From contig CAVOTH010000004.1 in the NCBI GenBank assembly GCA_963699085.1, forward strand, positions 434,001 to 498,000: 64,000 nucleotides of DNA, in the 5' to 3' direction. A program made the position numbers and the translations under genes. The notes under the pieces are model-generated. The model was not told the origin of the DNA. It was given only the letters and a program-made list of their open reading frames with translations, and searched no databases. This document shows positions 27,606-35,972 of the stretch, piece by piece (position 1 is the stretch's first letter; each line of letters begins with the position of its first letter). The DNA is from Bog-756 sp963699085. GTDB taxonomy: Bacteria; Actinomycetota; Acidimicrobiia; Acidimicrobiales; RAAP-2.

Positions 27606-28908
27606 TTCGGACTCAGCATTTACCGACACGCTCATCTCCCGCGAGGTACGGGAGCGGATCATCATCGTGGGGGTCACCTTCCCGCATGGGACCCAGGCTG
27701 CGACCGAGGCCGGGCTGGACGAGCTCGCCCTGCTGGTCGACACGGCCGGAGCAGACGTGGCGGGGAGGATCACGCAGCGACGCAACGCCCCCGATTCGGC
27801 GACCTATCTCGGAAAGGGCAAGGCGGAGGAGCTCCTGGCCATGTGCCTGGAGTTCGACGCCGACACTGTGGTGTTCGACGACGACCTCTCGCCCGCCCAG
27901 CAGCGAAACCTGGAGAAGATCCTCGGACGGACCGCCATCGACCGGACGGCGGTGATTCTGGACATCTTCGCCCAGAACGCCCGCACGCCCGAAGGGCGAG
28001 CCCAGGTGGAGCTGGCCCTGCTTCGCTACCGGCTCCCGAGGCTGCGGGGACGGGGACACGCCTTCAGCCAACAGGCCGGTGGGATCGGCACCAGGGGACC
28101 TGGTGAGACGCAGCTCGAGGTCGACCGGCGGCGCCTTCTCCAGCGGATGGCCCGGCTGGAAGCCGACCTGCGCCAACTGGATCGGACCCGCCGAGTCCAG
28201 CGTCGTGGGCGCCAACGGGGTCGCCAGCGCACCGTTTCGCTGGTGGGCTACACCAATGCCGGGAAGTCCACCCTCCTGAACCGTCTGTGCGAGTCCGACG
28301 TGCTGGTCGAGAACCGACTCTTCTCGACGCTCGACCCCCGTACCCGTCGCTTCGACCTGCCCGGCGGAGAAATGGTCCTGCTGACCGACACGGTCGGCTT
28401 CGTCCGCAAGCTGCCCCACCAGGTGGTCGAGGCATTCCGGTCCACGCTCGAAGTGGTGCTCGAGTCCGACCTCATCGTGCACGTGGTGGATGGTTCGGCA
28501 CCCGACCTCCAGGGACAGATCGACGCCGTCCACTCCGTACTGGCCGAGATCGGCGCCGATGGAATGCCCGAGCTCCTGGTGATCAACAAGTCCGACGCCC
28601 TCGGCGGCGGCGAGGACGATACCGGCGAGGAGGCTCGCCGGTTGTTGGAGGCGCATCCGGGATCAGTGCTGCTATCGGCGCGGACGGGAGCGGGCATGGA
28701 TGAGCTGTTGGTGACGATCGGCGATCGGCTGCGGGTCGGTGACCGGGTTGTCGAGCTCGAGATCCCGTGGGCTCGCGGCGACGTCCTGGCCGCAGTGCAC
28801 CGGGAGGGAGAGATCGTGGGGGAGGAGGCCGGGGACGACGCCACCCGGATCCAGGTCGTGCTGGACGAGGCCGGTAAGGCACGCTTCGCGGCGTTCCTGG
28901 CCTCGTGA
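27598..28908 (+). CDS. hflX: GTPase HflX (ribosome-rescue/splitting GTPase)
   Basis: This 436-residue translational GTPase binds the 50S subunit and splits stalled or stressed ribosomes. The N-terminal HflX domain includes ATYLGKGKAEEL and FDDDLSPAQQRNLE. A linker (GIGTRGPGETQLEVDRRR) precedes the G domain: G1 GYTNAGKSTLLN, G3 DTVGFVRKLPHQVVEAF and G4 NKSD. It follows dapF in a miaB-miaA-dapF-hflX unit. The stop TGA overlaps the GTG start of the aminotransferase gene. Confidence 0.96.
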   Translation: MSPSDSAFTDTLISREVRERIIIVGVTFPHGTQAATEAGLDELALLVDTAGADVAGRITQRRNAPDSATYLGKGKAEELLAMCLEFDADTVVFDDDLSPAQQRNLEKILGRTAIDRTAVILDIFAQNARTPEGRAQVELALLRYRLPRLRGRGHAFSQQAGGIGTRGPGETQLEVDRRRLLQRMARLEADLRQLDRTRRVQRRGRQRGRQRTVSLVGYTNAGKSTLLNRLCESDVLVENRLFSTLDPRTRRFDLPGGEMVLLTDTVGFVRKLPHQVVEAFRSTLEVVLESDLIVHVVDGSAPDLQGQIDAVHSVLAEIGADGMPELLVINKSDALGGGEDDTGEEARRLLEAHPGSVLLSARTGAGMDELLVTIGDRLRVGDRVVELEIPWARGDVLAAVHREGEIVGEEAGDDATRIQVVLDEAGKARFAAFLAS

Positions 28909-30065
28909 ATCCCGGCGTCGCCGTTCCCGGCACTCCTGCAGGCTTCGCACCGCCGCCCTATCCCTACGAGCGCCTCAACGGCGCGAAGGCGATGGCCACT
29001 GAGCGATTCGCCCATCGAGGGGGACTGGTCGACTGCTCGATCGGCACACCTTGTGACCCCCCGCCCGCCTCAGTGCTGGCGGCGATGGCCACTTCGGGTA
29101 CCGAGCGGGGCTACCCGACGTCCCCGGGATCTCCCGAGTACCGGCGCGCTGCCGCGGAGTGGATTCAGCGGCGGTTCGGCGTCGACGTCGACCCGGCTCG
29201 GCAAGTGGCGGCCTGCGTCGGGACCAAGGAGTTCGTGGCCACCACGGCCCAGTTCCTCCGCCTCCGGTCGCCGGACCGGGACACGGTCCTCTATCCGGCT
29301 GTGTCGTACCCGACCTATGCGATGGGGGCCACGCTGGCCGGGGTGCGAGCGGTAGCGGTGCCGGAGCTTGCTGGTGGCGGTCTCGACCTGGACAGTGTCG
29401 ACCCGGTCGACGCGTCGCGAGCGCTGCTCCTGTGGGTGAACTCGCCTTCCAACCCGACCGGGCTCTTGACCGACCTCGGGCGCGCAGCCATGTGGGGACG
29501 GACGAGGGACGTGCCGGTTTTCAGTGACGAGTGCTACGCCGAGTTCACCTGGGATGGCCCGCCCCGGAGTGTCCTCGAATCCGGTGCTGAAGGGGTGGTG
29601 GCCGTCCACTCCCTGTCGAAGCGTTCGAACCTGGCCGGTGTGCGGGCCGGCTTTTACGCCGGGGATGAAGACCTGGTGACATTCCTCCTCGATGTGCGCC
29701 GCCACGCCGGGCTGATGGTGCCCGGCCCGGTGCAGGCCGGTGCGGTCGTGGCGCTCGACGACGACGCCCATGTGGACGAGCAGCGTCAGCGGTACCGGGA
29801 GCGCCTGGGATTCCTCGCCGACGTGTTGGGCGAGGCGGGCCTTCCCGTCAGGCAGCCGGCCGGAGGGTTCTACCTGTGGGTCCCGGTCCCGGAGGCATTC
29901 GCCGATGGGTGGGCACTATGCGATTGGTTGGCGCACGAGGCCGGACTGCTGGTCAGTCCCGGAGAGCTCTACGGCGAGGTCGGCCGTGGCCACGTCCGGG
30001 TTGCGGTCGTCCAACCCATGGACCGACTCGAACTGGTGGCCGAGCGGCTCGCCTCGTCCGTCTGA
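28905..30065 (+). CDS. dapC: Succinyldiaminopimelate aminotransferase (PLP fold type I)
   Basis: This 386-residue class I/II aminotransferase has LLLWVNSPSNPTGLLT (PLP-binding Asn), FSDECYAEFTWDG (PLP-binding Asp/Tyr) and the Schiff-base lysine in SLSKRSNLAGVRAGF. The actinobacterial DapC assignment, making N-succinyl-LL-DAP from N-succinyl-2-amino-6-ketopimelate, rests on the neighbours dapF, dapD and dapE and on overall resemblance. GTG at 28905 overlaps the hflX stop by 4 nt, indicating coupling. Confidence 0.88.
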   Translation: MNPGVAVPGTPAGFAPPPYPYERLNGAKAMATERFAHRGGLVDCSIGTPCDPPPASVLAAMATSGTERGYPTSPGSPEYRRAAAEWIQRRFGVDVDPARQVAACVGTKEFVATTAQFLRLRSPDRDTVLYPAVSYPTYAMGATLAGVRAVAVPELAGGGLDLDSVDPVDASRALLLWVNSPSNPTGLLTDLGRAAMWGRTRDVPVFSDECYAEFTWDGPPRSVLESGAEGVVAVHSLSKRSNLAGVRAGFYAGDEDLVTFLLDVRRHAGLMVPGPVQAGAVVALDDDAHVDEQRQRYRERLGFLADVLGEAGLPVRQPAGGFYLWVPVPEAFADGWALCDWLAHEAGLLVSPGELYGEVGRGHVRVAVVQPMDRLELVAERLASSV

Positions 30066-30112
30066 CGGGATTGTCGGCGCCGGGGAGGATCGGCGGCGTC
30101 GGGACCGGGCGG

Positions 30113-30118
30113 TAACGT
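30113..30118 (+). promoter_or_regulatory. Leaderless-type -10 box of dapD
   Basis: TAACGT lies 8 nt before the dapD ATG (30127), within the 61-bp gap after dapC. Confidence 0.4.
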
Positions 30119-30126
30119 CTCCCCCC

Positions 30127-30955
30127 ATGGCAGAGCTGGTGGATCGGATCGAGACACTGTGGGACCGAGCTCCTGAGCTCACCCCGTCGGACACGGAGGC
30201 CCTATCGGTGGTGACCGAGGCGGTCGACCTCCTGGACTCGGGGGAGGCACGGGTTGCCGAGATCGACCCGACCACTGATCAGGTGGTGGTCCATCAGTGG
30301 CTCAAGCACGCCATCCTCATGCTGTTCCGGCTCCGCTCGATGGAGACCGTTGAGGTCGGGGCCGTTCGAGTTCGCGGACAAGCTGCCGCTCAAGCACGAC
30401 TTCGCCACCGCCGGGGTCCGGGTGGTTCCGGGCGCATCGGCCCGGTGGGGCTCCTACCTCGCCCCCGGGGTCATCTGCATGCCCAGTTACGTCAACATCG
30501 GGGCCCGGGTCGGGGCGGGAACCATGGTCGACACCTGGGCGACGGTCGGCTCGTGTGCGCAGATCGGCGAACAGGTCCACCTGTCCGGTGGCGTCGGGAT
30601 CGGTGGCGTGTTGGAGCCAGCCCAGGCGGCACCGGTGATCATCGAGGACGAGGTGATGATCGGCAGCCGCAGCATGATCACCCAGGGGGCCCGGGTCGGC
30701 CGGGGCTCGGTGATCGGCGAGGGAACCATATTGAACCCCAGCATCCCGGTCATCGATGCGGAGACCGGCGACGAACTCGGACGTGGTCACGTGCCCCCGT
30801 GGTCGGTCGCCGTCCAGGCCAATCGCCGCCGGGATTTTCCCGGTGGGGAGTTCTACCTACCGTGCGTCCTGGTGCTGAAGCGTCTCACCGAGGGTCAGCG
30901 ACACGACAAAGCCCAGCTCAACGACATCCTCCGGTCGCACGGAGTGTCGATGTGA
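30127..30955 (+). CDS. dapD: Tetrahydrodipicolinate N-succinyltransferase (one +1 frameshift)
   Basis: This short DapD type is a trimeric left-handed beta-helix enzyme using succinyl-CoA. The N-terminal part MAELVDRIETLWDRAPELTP runs in one frame up to RSMETVEVG, and the hexapeptide-repeat part PFEFADKLPLKHDFATAGVR continues in the next. An extra G in GGTCGGGGCCG near 30358 explains the break; correction gives 275 residues. The C-terminal half has the motif SYVNIGARVGAGTMVDTWATVG and a VIGEGTILNPSIPV coil. It overlaps dapE by GTGA. Confidence 0.93.
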
Positions 30956-32070
30956 CCGAAGTGGATGGGGAAGTGGCTGTTGTGGCCGACTCCGTGCCGA
31001 GCGGTCTCCTCGGCCTGGCCACGGCCCTGGTCGGGATCCCCTCGGTCAGCCACCACGAGGGTGCCATGGCCGACGCCGTCCAGGCCGCCCTCAGCCTCTG
31101 CCCCTGGCTGACGGTCGAGCGGGTCGGCGACAACGTTGTGGCCCGCACCGAACTCGGTCGCTCCCGACGGGTGCTGCTCGCCGGCCATTTGGACACCGTC
31201 CCTCCGGTGAACGGAAACGAAGAGCCGCGGCTGGAAGGTTCCACGCTGTACGGCCTCGGGGCGGTCGACATGAAGGGTGGGCTGGCCGTCTTCCTCCATC
31301 TCGCCGGCAGTCTCGAGGCGCCGCCCGTGGACGTCACCTGGTGCTTCTACGCCGGCGAGGAGGTCGCACGGGAGCACAACGGTCTGCTGCGCTTGTGGGA
31401 CGAGCGCCCGGACCTGCTGACCGCCGATGTGGCCGTACTGGGCGAACCGACATCGGGTTTCGTCGAGGCGGGCTGCCAGGGGTCGATGCGGATCCGCATA
31501 ACCCTGGCGGGACTCCGTGCCCACGTGGCCCGTCCACACACCGGTCGGAACGCCATCCACCGACTTGCCGGGCTTCTCACCGCGGTGGACGGGTACGCAG
31601 TCCGTCGCCCGGTGATCGACGGATGTGAGTATGCCGAACAGCTGCAGGTCGTCGAAGTCGAGGGAGGAGTGGCGAGCAACGTGGTGCCTGACCGGGTCAC
31701 CCTGGTGCTCAACCACCGGTTCGCCCCCGACCGGACCGAGTCTCAGGCGGAATCGTCAGTCCGGGAGCTGCTGGCGCCCTACCTCGAGGCCGGGGACAAT
31801 TGGGAGCTGGTCGATTCGGCGCCGGCGGCCCCGCCGCACCTTGATCACCCGGTGCTCGCCGCCCTGGTTTCCGCCAGCGGATCCCCGCCCCGAGCCAAAG
31901 TCGGGTGGACTGACGTGGCCTTCTTTGCCGAACGGGGGGTGGCGGCGGCCAACTTCGGCCCCGGCGACCCGCTCCTGGCCCACACCCCAGGTGAGCACGT
32001 GAGCACCGAGGAACTGACCCGGGCGACCTCGGTGCTGGAAACGGTTCTCCGCACCGTCACCTGGGAGTGA
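30952..32070 (+). CDS. dapE: Succinyl-diaminopimelate desuccinylase
   Basis: This 372-residue M20-family dizinc hydrolase releases LL-DAP from N-succinyl-LL-DAP, feeding DapF. Metal and catalytic positions are visible in AGHLDTVP (His/Asp), GAVDMKGG (bridging Asp), FYAGEEVARE (general base Glu and ligand), VLGEPT and the final HTPGEH. GTG at 30952 overlaps the dapD stop by 4 nt. Because dapD is frameshifted in this sequence, a longer artefactual reading runs in from dapC; the true start is the overlap GTG. Confidence 0.94.
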   Translation: MTEVDGEVAVVADSVPSGLLGLATALVGIPSVSHHEGAMADAVQAALSLCPWLTVERVGDNVVARTELGRSRRVLLAGHLDTVPPVNGNEEPRLEGSTLYGLGAVDMKGGLAVFLHLAGSLEAPPVDVTWCFYAGEEVAREHNGLLRLWDERPDLLTADVAVLGEPTSGFVEAGCQGSMRIRITLAGLRAHVARPHTGRNAIHRLAGLLTAVDGYAVRRPVIDGCEYAEQLQVVEVEGGVASNVVPDRVTLVLNHRFAPDRTESQAESSVRELLAPYLEAGDNWELVDSAPAAPPHLDHPVLAALVSASGSPPRAKVGWTDVAFFAERGVAAANFGPGDPLLAHTPGEHVSTEELTRATSVLETVLRTVTWE

Positions 32071-32161
32071 CCCGTCCTGACAGCGGGGAGTAACCCGTGC
32101 TGGTCATCCGATCGGCTCGCCCAGCCGGGACGCCTCCGAGTGACCGTTGCGGCCGGATCGG

Positions 32162-32167
32162 TAGGGT
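32162..32167 (+). promoter_or_regulatory. Leaderless-type -10 box of the aldo/keto reductase gene
   Basis: TAGGGT lies 6 nt before the ATG at 32174. Confidence 0.45.
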
Positions 32168-32173
32168 CGCTCC

Positions 32174-33175
32174 ATGACTCTCACTTCACGGAATCTCGGT
32201 CGGGACGGACTGGTCGTGTCATCGCAGGGGCTCGGCTGCATGGGGATGAGCGAGTTCTACGGAACTGGTGACGAGGCCGAGTCGATTGCCACCATCCACC
32301 GCGCCCTCGATGCCGGTGTGACGTTGCTCGACACAGCCGACATGTACGGCCCCTTCCTCAATGAGGGACTGGTCGGCCGCGCTATCGCCGGGCGCCGGGA
32401 TGAGGTGGTGTTGGCCACCAAATTCGGGATCGTCCGCACCGCGGATCCGGCCGTTCGCTCGATTCGGGGCGATGCGGACTATGTGCGCAGTTCCTGCGAA
32501 GCGTCACTGGGCCGGCTGGGTGTCGACCATATCGACCTCTACTACCAGCATCGCAGCGACACCGCGGTTCCCATCGAGGAGACGGTCGGCGCGATGGCTG
32601 AACTGGTGACCCGGGGCAAGGTCCGGTATCTCGGGTTGTCCGAGGCTGCGCCCGACACGCTCCGTCGGGCGTGCGCGGTTCATCCCATCGCTGCGCTTCA
32701 GAGCGAGTGGTCGTTATGGAGTCGTGACATCGAGGCCGAGGTCGTGCCGGTGGCCCGTGAGCTCGGGGTAGGCATCGTGGCTTACAGCCCGCTCGGACGG
32801 GGATTCCTCACCGGGGCGATCACCTCACCGGATGATTTTCCCCAAGGCGACTTCCGCAAGTTCCAACCGCGGTTCACCGGGGAGAATTTCGCCCACAACC
32901 TGGCGCTGGTCGACCGGGTACGCGAGCTGGCCGCGACCAAGGGCTGCACACCGGGCCAACTAGCACTGGCTTGGGTTCTCAGCCGGGGCGACGACGTGGT
33001 GCCGATCCCAGGGACCAAGCGGCGGACCTATCTCGAGGAGAACCTGGCCGCATCCGATGTCGTCCTCGACGCAGCAGACCTGGCCCTCATCGAAGAGGTG
33101 TTCCCGCCGGACGCCACCGCCGGCAGCCGCTATCCGGACATGGGCTCCATCGGGGTGGCCACGCCGAGCCCGTGA
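32174..33175 (+). CDS. Aldo/keto reductase
   Basis: This 333-residue NADPH-dependent reductase is of the AKR13/YajO-like type. The catalytic tetrad is visible: Asp and Tyr in LLDTADMYGPF, Lys in VLATKFG and His in DLYYQHRSD. Cofactor binding is indicated by YSPLGRGFLTG and by the C-terminal VVPIPGTKRRTYLEENL. The substrate is unknown; such enzymes detoxify aldehydes and ketones. The gene is monocistronic with a leaderless-type promoter and converges on lexA. The 90-bp gap 3176-bp-downstream style region (33176-33265) shows no gene. Confidence 0.93.
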   Translation: MTLTSRNLGRDGLVVSSQGLGCMGMSEFYGTGDEAESIATIHRALDAGVTLLDTADMYGPFLNEGLVGRAIAGRRDEVVLATKFGIVRTADPAVRSIRGDADYVRSSCEASLGRLGVDHIDLYYQHRSDTAVPIEETVGAMAELVTRGKVRYLGLSEAAPDTLRRACAVHPIAALQSEWSLWSRDIEAEVVPVARELGVGIVAYSPLGRGFLTGAITSPDDFPQGDFRKFQPRFTGENFAHNLALVDRVRELAATKGCTPGQLALAWVLSRGDDVVPIPGTKRRTYLEENLAASDVVLDAADLALIEEVFPPDATAGSRYPDMGSIGVATPSP

Positions 33176-33265
33176 CCCGAGTGGCGAGGAGTGTCCCGCA
33201 TCGACACCGGGAGGGGAGCGGGTTGGGGACAAAGCTGAGGGCGCTTCTTGGAGTTGAGGTGCTCC

Positions 33266-33895
33266 TCAGAGTCGACGGAGGACGGTGACGACTTTGCCGT
33301 AGATGGTCACCTCGGACGGGTCGAACACCATCGGCTCAAGTGTGGGGTTGGCCGGTGTCAGCACGACGTTGCCGTCCTTCGTCGAGAAGGTCTTTACCGT
33401 CGCCTGCTCGTCAGGAATCCCGGCCACCACGATGTCCCCTGATTGAGCTTCGGGTTGCTGGCGAACCACGACGAAATCGCCTTCGACGATCCCCACATCG
33501 ACCATCGAGTCCCCCTTGACCCGGAGCATGAACAGGGTGCCCGTGCCGGTGAAATCTTCGGGCAGCGGATAGAGCTCTTCCACGTTCTCCTGCGCCAGAA
33601 CACCAGTGCCTGCGGCAACGTCGCCGACCAGTGGCACGTGACGGATCGGCCGGGAGTCCATGATCACCTTGGATGATGGGTCATAGCAGACCTCGATGGC
33701 CCTGGGCTTGGTCGGGTCGCGGCGTAGGTATCCCTCGCGCTGGAGCACGGCCAGGTGGGCGTGGACGGTCGACGACGATGCCAAGCCCACCTCTTCACCG
33801 ATCTCGCGCACCGACGGTGGGTAACCGCGCTCGCGGACCGCCTCGGAGATGCAGTCGAGAATCTGTTTCCTCTTCGTGCTGAGTACCTGGGCCAT
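33266..33895 (-). CDS. lexA: LexA repressor (SOS regulator)
   Basis: This 209-residue self-cleaving repressor has a winged-helix N-terminal domain (STKRKQILDCISEAVRERGY, PSVREIGEEVGLASSSTVHAHL). The cleavage site is Ala95-Gly96 in GDVAAGTG. The serine/lysine dyad is S130 in KGDSMVD and K168 in ATVKTF. The ATG at 33895 follows AAAGGGA. RecA filaments trigger autocleavage, releasing the SOS regulon. It is transcribed leftward from an intergenic region with three LexA boxes, so it is autoregulated and co-controlled with the divergent LysM gene. Confidence 0.97.
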   Translation of the reverse strand: MAQVLSTKRKQILDCISEAVRERGYPPSVREIGEEVGLASSSTVHAHLAVLQREGYLRRDPTKPRAIEVCYDPSSKVIMDSRPIRHVPLVGDVAAGTGVLAQENVEELYPLPEDFTGTGTLFMLRVKGDSMVDVGIVEGDFVVVRQQPEAQSGDIVVAGIPDEQATVKTFSTKDGNVVLTPANPTLEPMVFDPSEVTIYGKVVTVLRRL

Positions 33896-33940
33896 GAGTC
33901 CCTTTCACTCTCCGGTTCGCCGCGCCGTCACACCCTCGTG

Positions 33941-33954
33941 CGAACGTCTGTTTG
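33941..33954. promoter_or_regulatory. LexA (SOS) box 1, lexA-proximal
   Basis: CGAACGTCTGTTTG matches the actinobacterial CGAAC-N4-GTTYG operator. It lies 45 nt upstream of the lexA start. Confidence 0.85.
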
Positions 33955-33984
33955 CATGAACGTAGCCCCGGATGACCCCCGAAG

Positions 33985-33998
33985 CAAACATCTGTTCG
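33985..33998. promoter_or_regulatory. LexA (SOS) box 2
   Basis: CAAACATCTGTTCG is one mismatch from CGAAC-N4-GTTCG, between boxes 1 and 3. Confidence 0.75.
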
Positions 33999-34007
33999 AA
34001 AAAGTTG

Positions 34008-34030
34008 TTGACATCGAACAGGTGTTCGTG
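34008..34030 (+). promoter_or_regulatory. LexA (SOS) box 3 overlapping the LysM gene promoter
   Basis: TTGACA (34008-34013) is a consensus -35, followed at once by the perfect operator CGAACAGGTGTTCG (34015-34028). LexA bound here would sit between -35 and the weak -10 (TGGGAT, 34032-34037). Confidence 0.8.
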
Positions 34031-34150
34031 CTGGGATGGCGGCATGACGAACACAAGTTCGAGGACCGACCCCGACCGACGGTCCGTGGACCGGGTGTCA
34101 CACCCGGTCAGTACAACAGTGGCTATCGAGACGACAGGAAGGAACTCCCG

Positions 34151-34615
34151 ATGACGGCGCTTCTCACAGCATCCCTGCCGGAGTACTTCGATGACGAACC
34201 GTTGGACATCGGTCGGCCGGATCTCCGGTTGGTCGAGGTGCCTCCATACCGGGCCCCAGGGTTCCGGCGGTCATCCGATCCCAGCTACGGGAAGACCGTC
34301 GAGCGGGTCCGGCCACCCCGTCGGCGGGTTTCTCCCGAAGTCCGCCGCAGGCGGGCCCTCCTCGCGATGATGGGCATTGCCCTGGCCCTCCTCGCGCTTC
34401 CGCTGGGCGGGTTCGGTGGCTCCTCCCACACCACCGAATCCGCCTTGGCGGCCAATGGCCACCCGGTCCTGTACACGGTCAAGGCTGGTGACTCCCTCTG
34501 GTCGATTGCCGAGCGGATGGATCCGACGGGCGACCCGCGTCCGGTAGTCGCTCAGCTGGCAGCGGAACTCGGCACCTATACGGTCGTCCCGGGCGAGCAG
34601 ATCACCCTTCCCTGA
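34151..34615 (+). CDS. LysM-domain membrane protein, SOS-type cell-division suppressor (ChiZ/DivS position)
   Basis: This 154-residue protein has a charged N-terminal cytosolic part, one TM segment (LLAMMGIALALLALPLGGFGG, about residues 74-94) and a C-terminal extracytoplasmic LysM peptidoglycan-binding domain (YTVKAGDSLWSIAERMD to VVPGEQITLP). The ATG at 34151 follows AGGAAGGAA. In Mycobacterium (Rv2719c/ChiZ) and Corynebacterium (DivS) the gene between lexA and nrdR is LexA-regulated and delays septation during DNA damage. Position, size, TM plus LysM layout and the LexA box in its promoter all agree, so the same role is inferred. Confidence 0.85.
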   Translation: MTALLTASLPEYFDDEPLDIGRPDLRLVEVPPYRAPGFRRSSDPSYGKTVERVRPPRRRVSPEVRRRRALLAMMGIALALLALPLGGFGGSSHTTESALAANGHPVLYTVKAGDSLWSIAERMDPTGDPRPVVAQLAAELGTYTVVPGEQITLP

Positions 34616-34763
34616 CCATGTACCGCCGCAGCGGGCGGAGGTTGGCTTCAGGGTGAGCCGACCGATCCCGGCCCGGCGAGCGATCGATGTTCCTGTGGCC
34701 ACCACGACCGGTCCAGTCACCGACCCCCGACCGATGAGTCAACTGCTCTATGACGAGGACCCG

Positions 34764-35258
34764 ATGGGCGGTAGCCTCCATTCCGTGCGTTGTCCCTGGT
34801 GCCTGGCTGACGACGATCGGGTCGTGGATTCGAGGGTGGCCGAGGACGGGGCCGCCATCAGGCGCCGTCGTGAGTGTTCTGAATGCGGCCACCGATACAC
34901 GACGTTCGAGCGAATAGACGAGATTCCGCTCATCGTCGTCAAGCGGTCAGGAATCCGGCAGCCGTTCGACCGGGGCAAGCTGATCGACGGGCTGCGTGCT
35001 GCTACCAAGAACCGACCGGTGACCGAGGAGCAGCTCGATATCGTCGCTCGCGAGGTCGAGGACGAACTGCGCGAAGTCGGGTGGGAAGCGACTTCGGAGC
35101 AGGTGGGCCTGGCTGTTCTGGAGCACCTCCGGATGGTCGACGAAGTGGCTTATCTCCGGTTCGCCAGCGTCTACAAGGGATTTGAAGGGGTGGACGACTT
35201 CCGGCGCGAAGTCGGACTACTGACAAAGACCACCGCACCCAAGCGCCCCGAGGGCTGA
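34764..35258 (+). CDS. nrdR: Transcriptional repressor NrdR
   Basis: This zinc-finger/ATP-cone regulator of ribonucleotide reductase genes senses ATP/dATP. The zinc ribbon is visible as RCPWC...RRRECSECGHRYTTFERID, and the ATP-cone as VVKRSGIRQPFDRGKLIDGL and VAYLRFASVYKGFEGVDDF. The ATG at 34764, with GAGGA just upstream, gives 164 residues, close to the usual 150-160; a GTG at 34785 would give the minimal form, and an ATG at 34653 is too long. No NrdR box was recognised in the window. The lexA-LysM-nrdR order matches other actinobacteria. Confidence 0.95.
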   Translation: MGGSLHSVRCPWCLADDDRVVDSRVAEDGAAIRRRRECSECGHRYTTFERIDEIPLIVVKRSGIRQPFDRGKLIDGLRAATKNRPVTEEQLDIVAREVEDELREVGWEATSEQVGLAVLEHLRMVDEVAYLRFASVYKGFEGVDDFRREVGLLTKTTAPKRPEG

Positions 35259-35261
35259 GGG

Positions 35262-35972
35262 ATGGCAGAGCTGTTCGATGTCGTGCCCAGTCGAGCCCTG
35301 GCCATCTATGCCCACCCGGACGACCCCGACGTCTCGTGCGGCGGCACACTCGCAGCCTGGTCCGCCAACGGATGCGAGGTGCACTCCCTGATCTGCACCG
35401 ACGGTGGAAAGGGGACCGCGGATCCAGCTGTCGAATCGAAGGAGCTGGTCGCCATCAGAACCGAAGAGGCGGCGGCGGCGGCGGCGGTGATCGGACTCGC
35501 CGGTCAGATGTTCCTGGGCGCACCGGACGGCGAGCTCGAGGACGAGGCCTGGTTCCGCGAGGCGCTGGTCGCCGCGGTCCGCCGGGTGCGGCCCGAAATT
35601 GTGCTGTGTCCGGACCCCAGTGCCGTCTTCTTCGGACAGGACTATTTCAATCACCGGGACCACCGGATCACCGGGTTCGCGGTGCTCGACGCCGTGGCGC
35701 CCGCTGCTGCGATGCCGCACTACTTTCCCGAGGCGGGGCCGGCCCACCAGGTGGGCACCGTCCTCCTTTCCGGGACGCTCGAGCCCGACGTGTGGATCGA
35801 CATCACCGCCACCGTCGACACCAAGGGCGAAGCCGTGGGCTGCCACCGGAGCCAGTTCGCCGAAGGCGGCGAGTGGGCGGCAACAGCCATGCGCCTGGCT
35901 GCGGAGGACGCCGGCCGCCACGCCGGTGTCCCTTGCGCAGAAGGCTTCCGGAGACTGCGCCTCGGGGGGTGA
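35262..35972 (+). CDS. PIG-L family (LmbE-like) deacetylase
   Basis: This 236-residue zinc-dependent N-deacetylase-fold protein has the metal/catalytic motif AHPDDPDVSCGGT at residues 17-29 and a later His ligand motif FNHRDHRITG near residue 130. The family includes MshB and Mca of mycothiol metabolism and GlcNAc-PI deacetylases; which substrate applies here is not clear. The ATG at 35262 is 3 nt after the nrdR stop, and its TGA overlaps the GTG of dinB, so nrdR, this gene and dinB probably form one transcript. Confidence 0.9.
   Translation: MAELFDVVPSRALAIYAHPDDPDVSCGGTLAAWSANGCEVHSLICTDGGKGTADPAVESKELVAIRTEEAAAAAAVIGLAGQMFLGAPDGELEDEAWFREALVAAVRRVRPEIVLCPDPSAVFFGQDYFNHRDHRITGFAVLDAVAPAAAMPHYFPEAGPAHQVGTVLLSGTLEPDVWIDITATVDTKGEAVGCHRSQFAEGGEWAATAMRLAAEDAGRHAGVPCAEGFRRLRLGG

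Noticed and set aside
29740..32070. A fused protein running from dapC into dapE
   Set aside because: It results from the extra G in dapD; dapE has its own GTG overlapping the dapD stop.
33985..34000. TTCGAA near the lexA region as a tRNA T-loop
   Set aside because: No cloverleaf surrounds it; the sequence belongs to a LexA operator.
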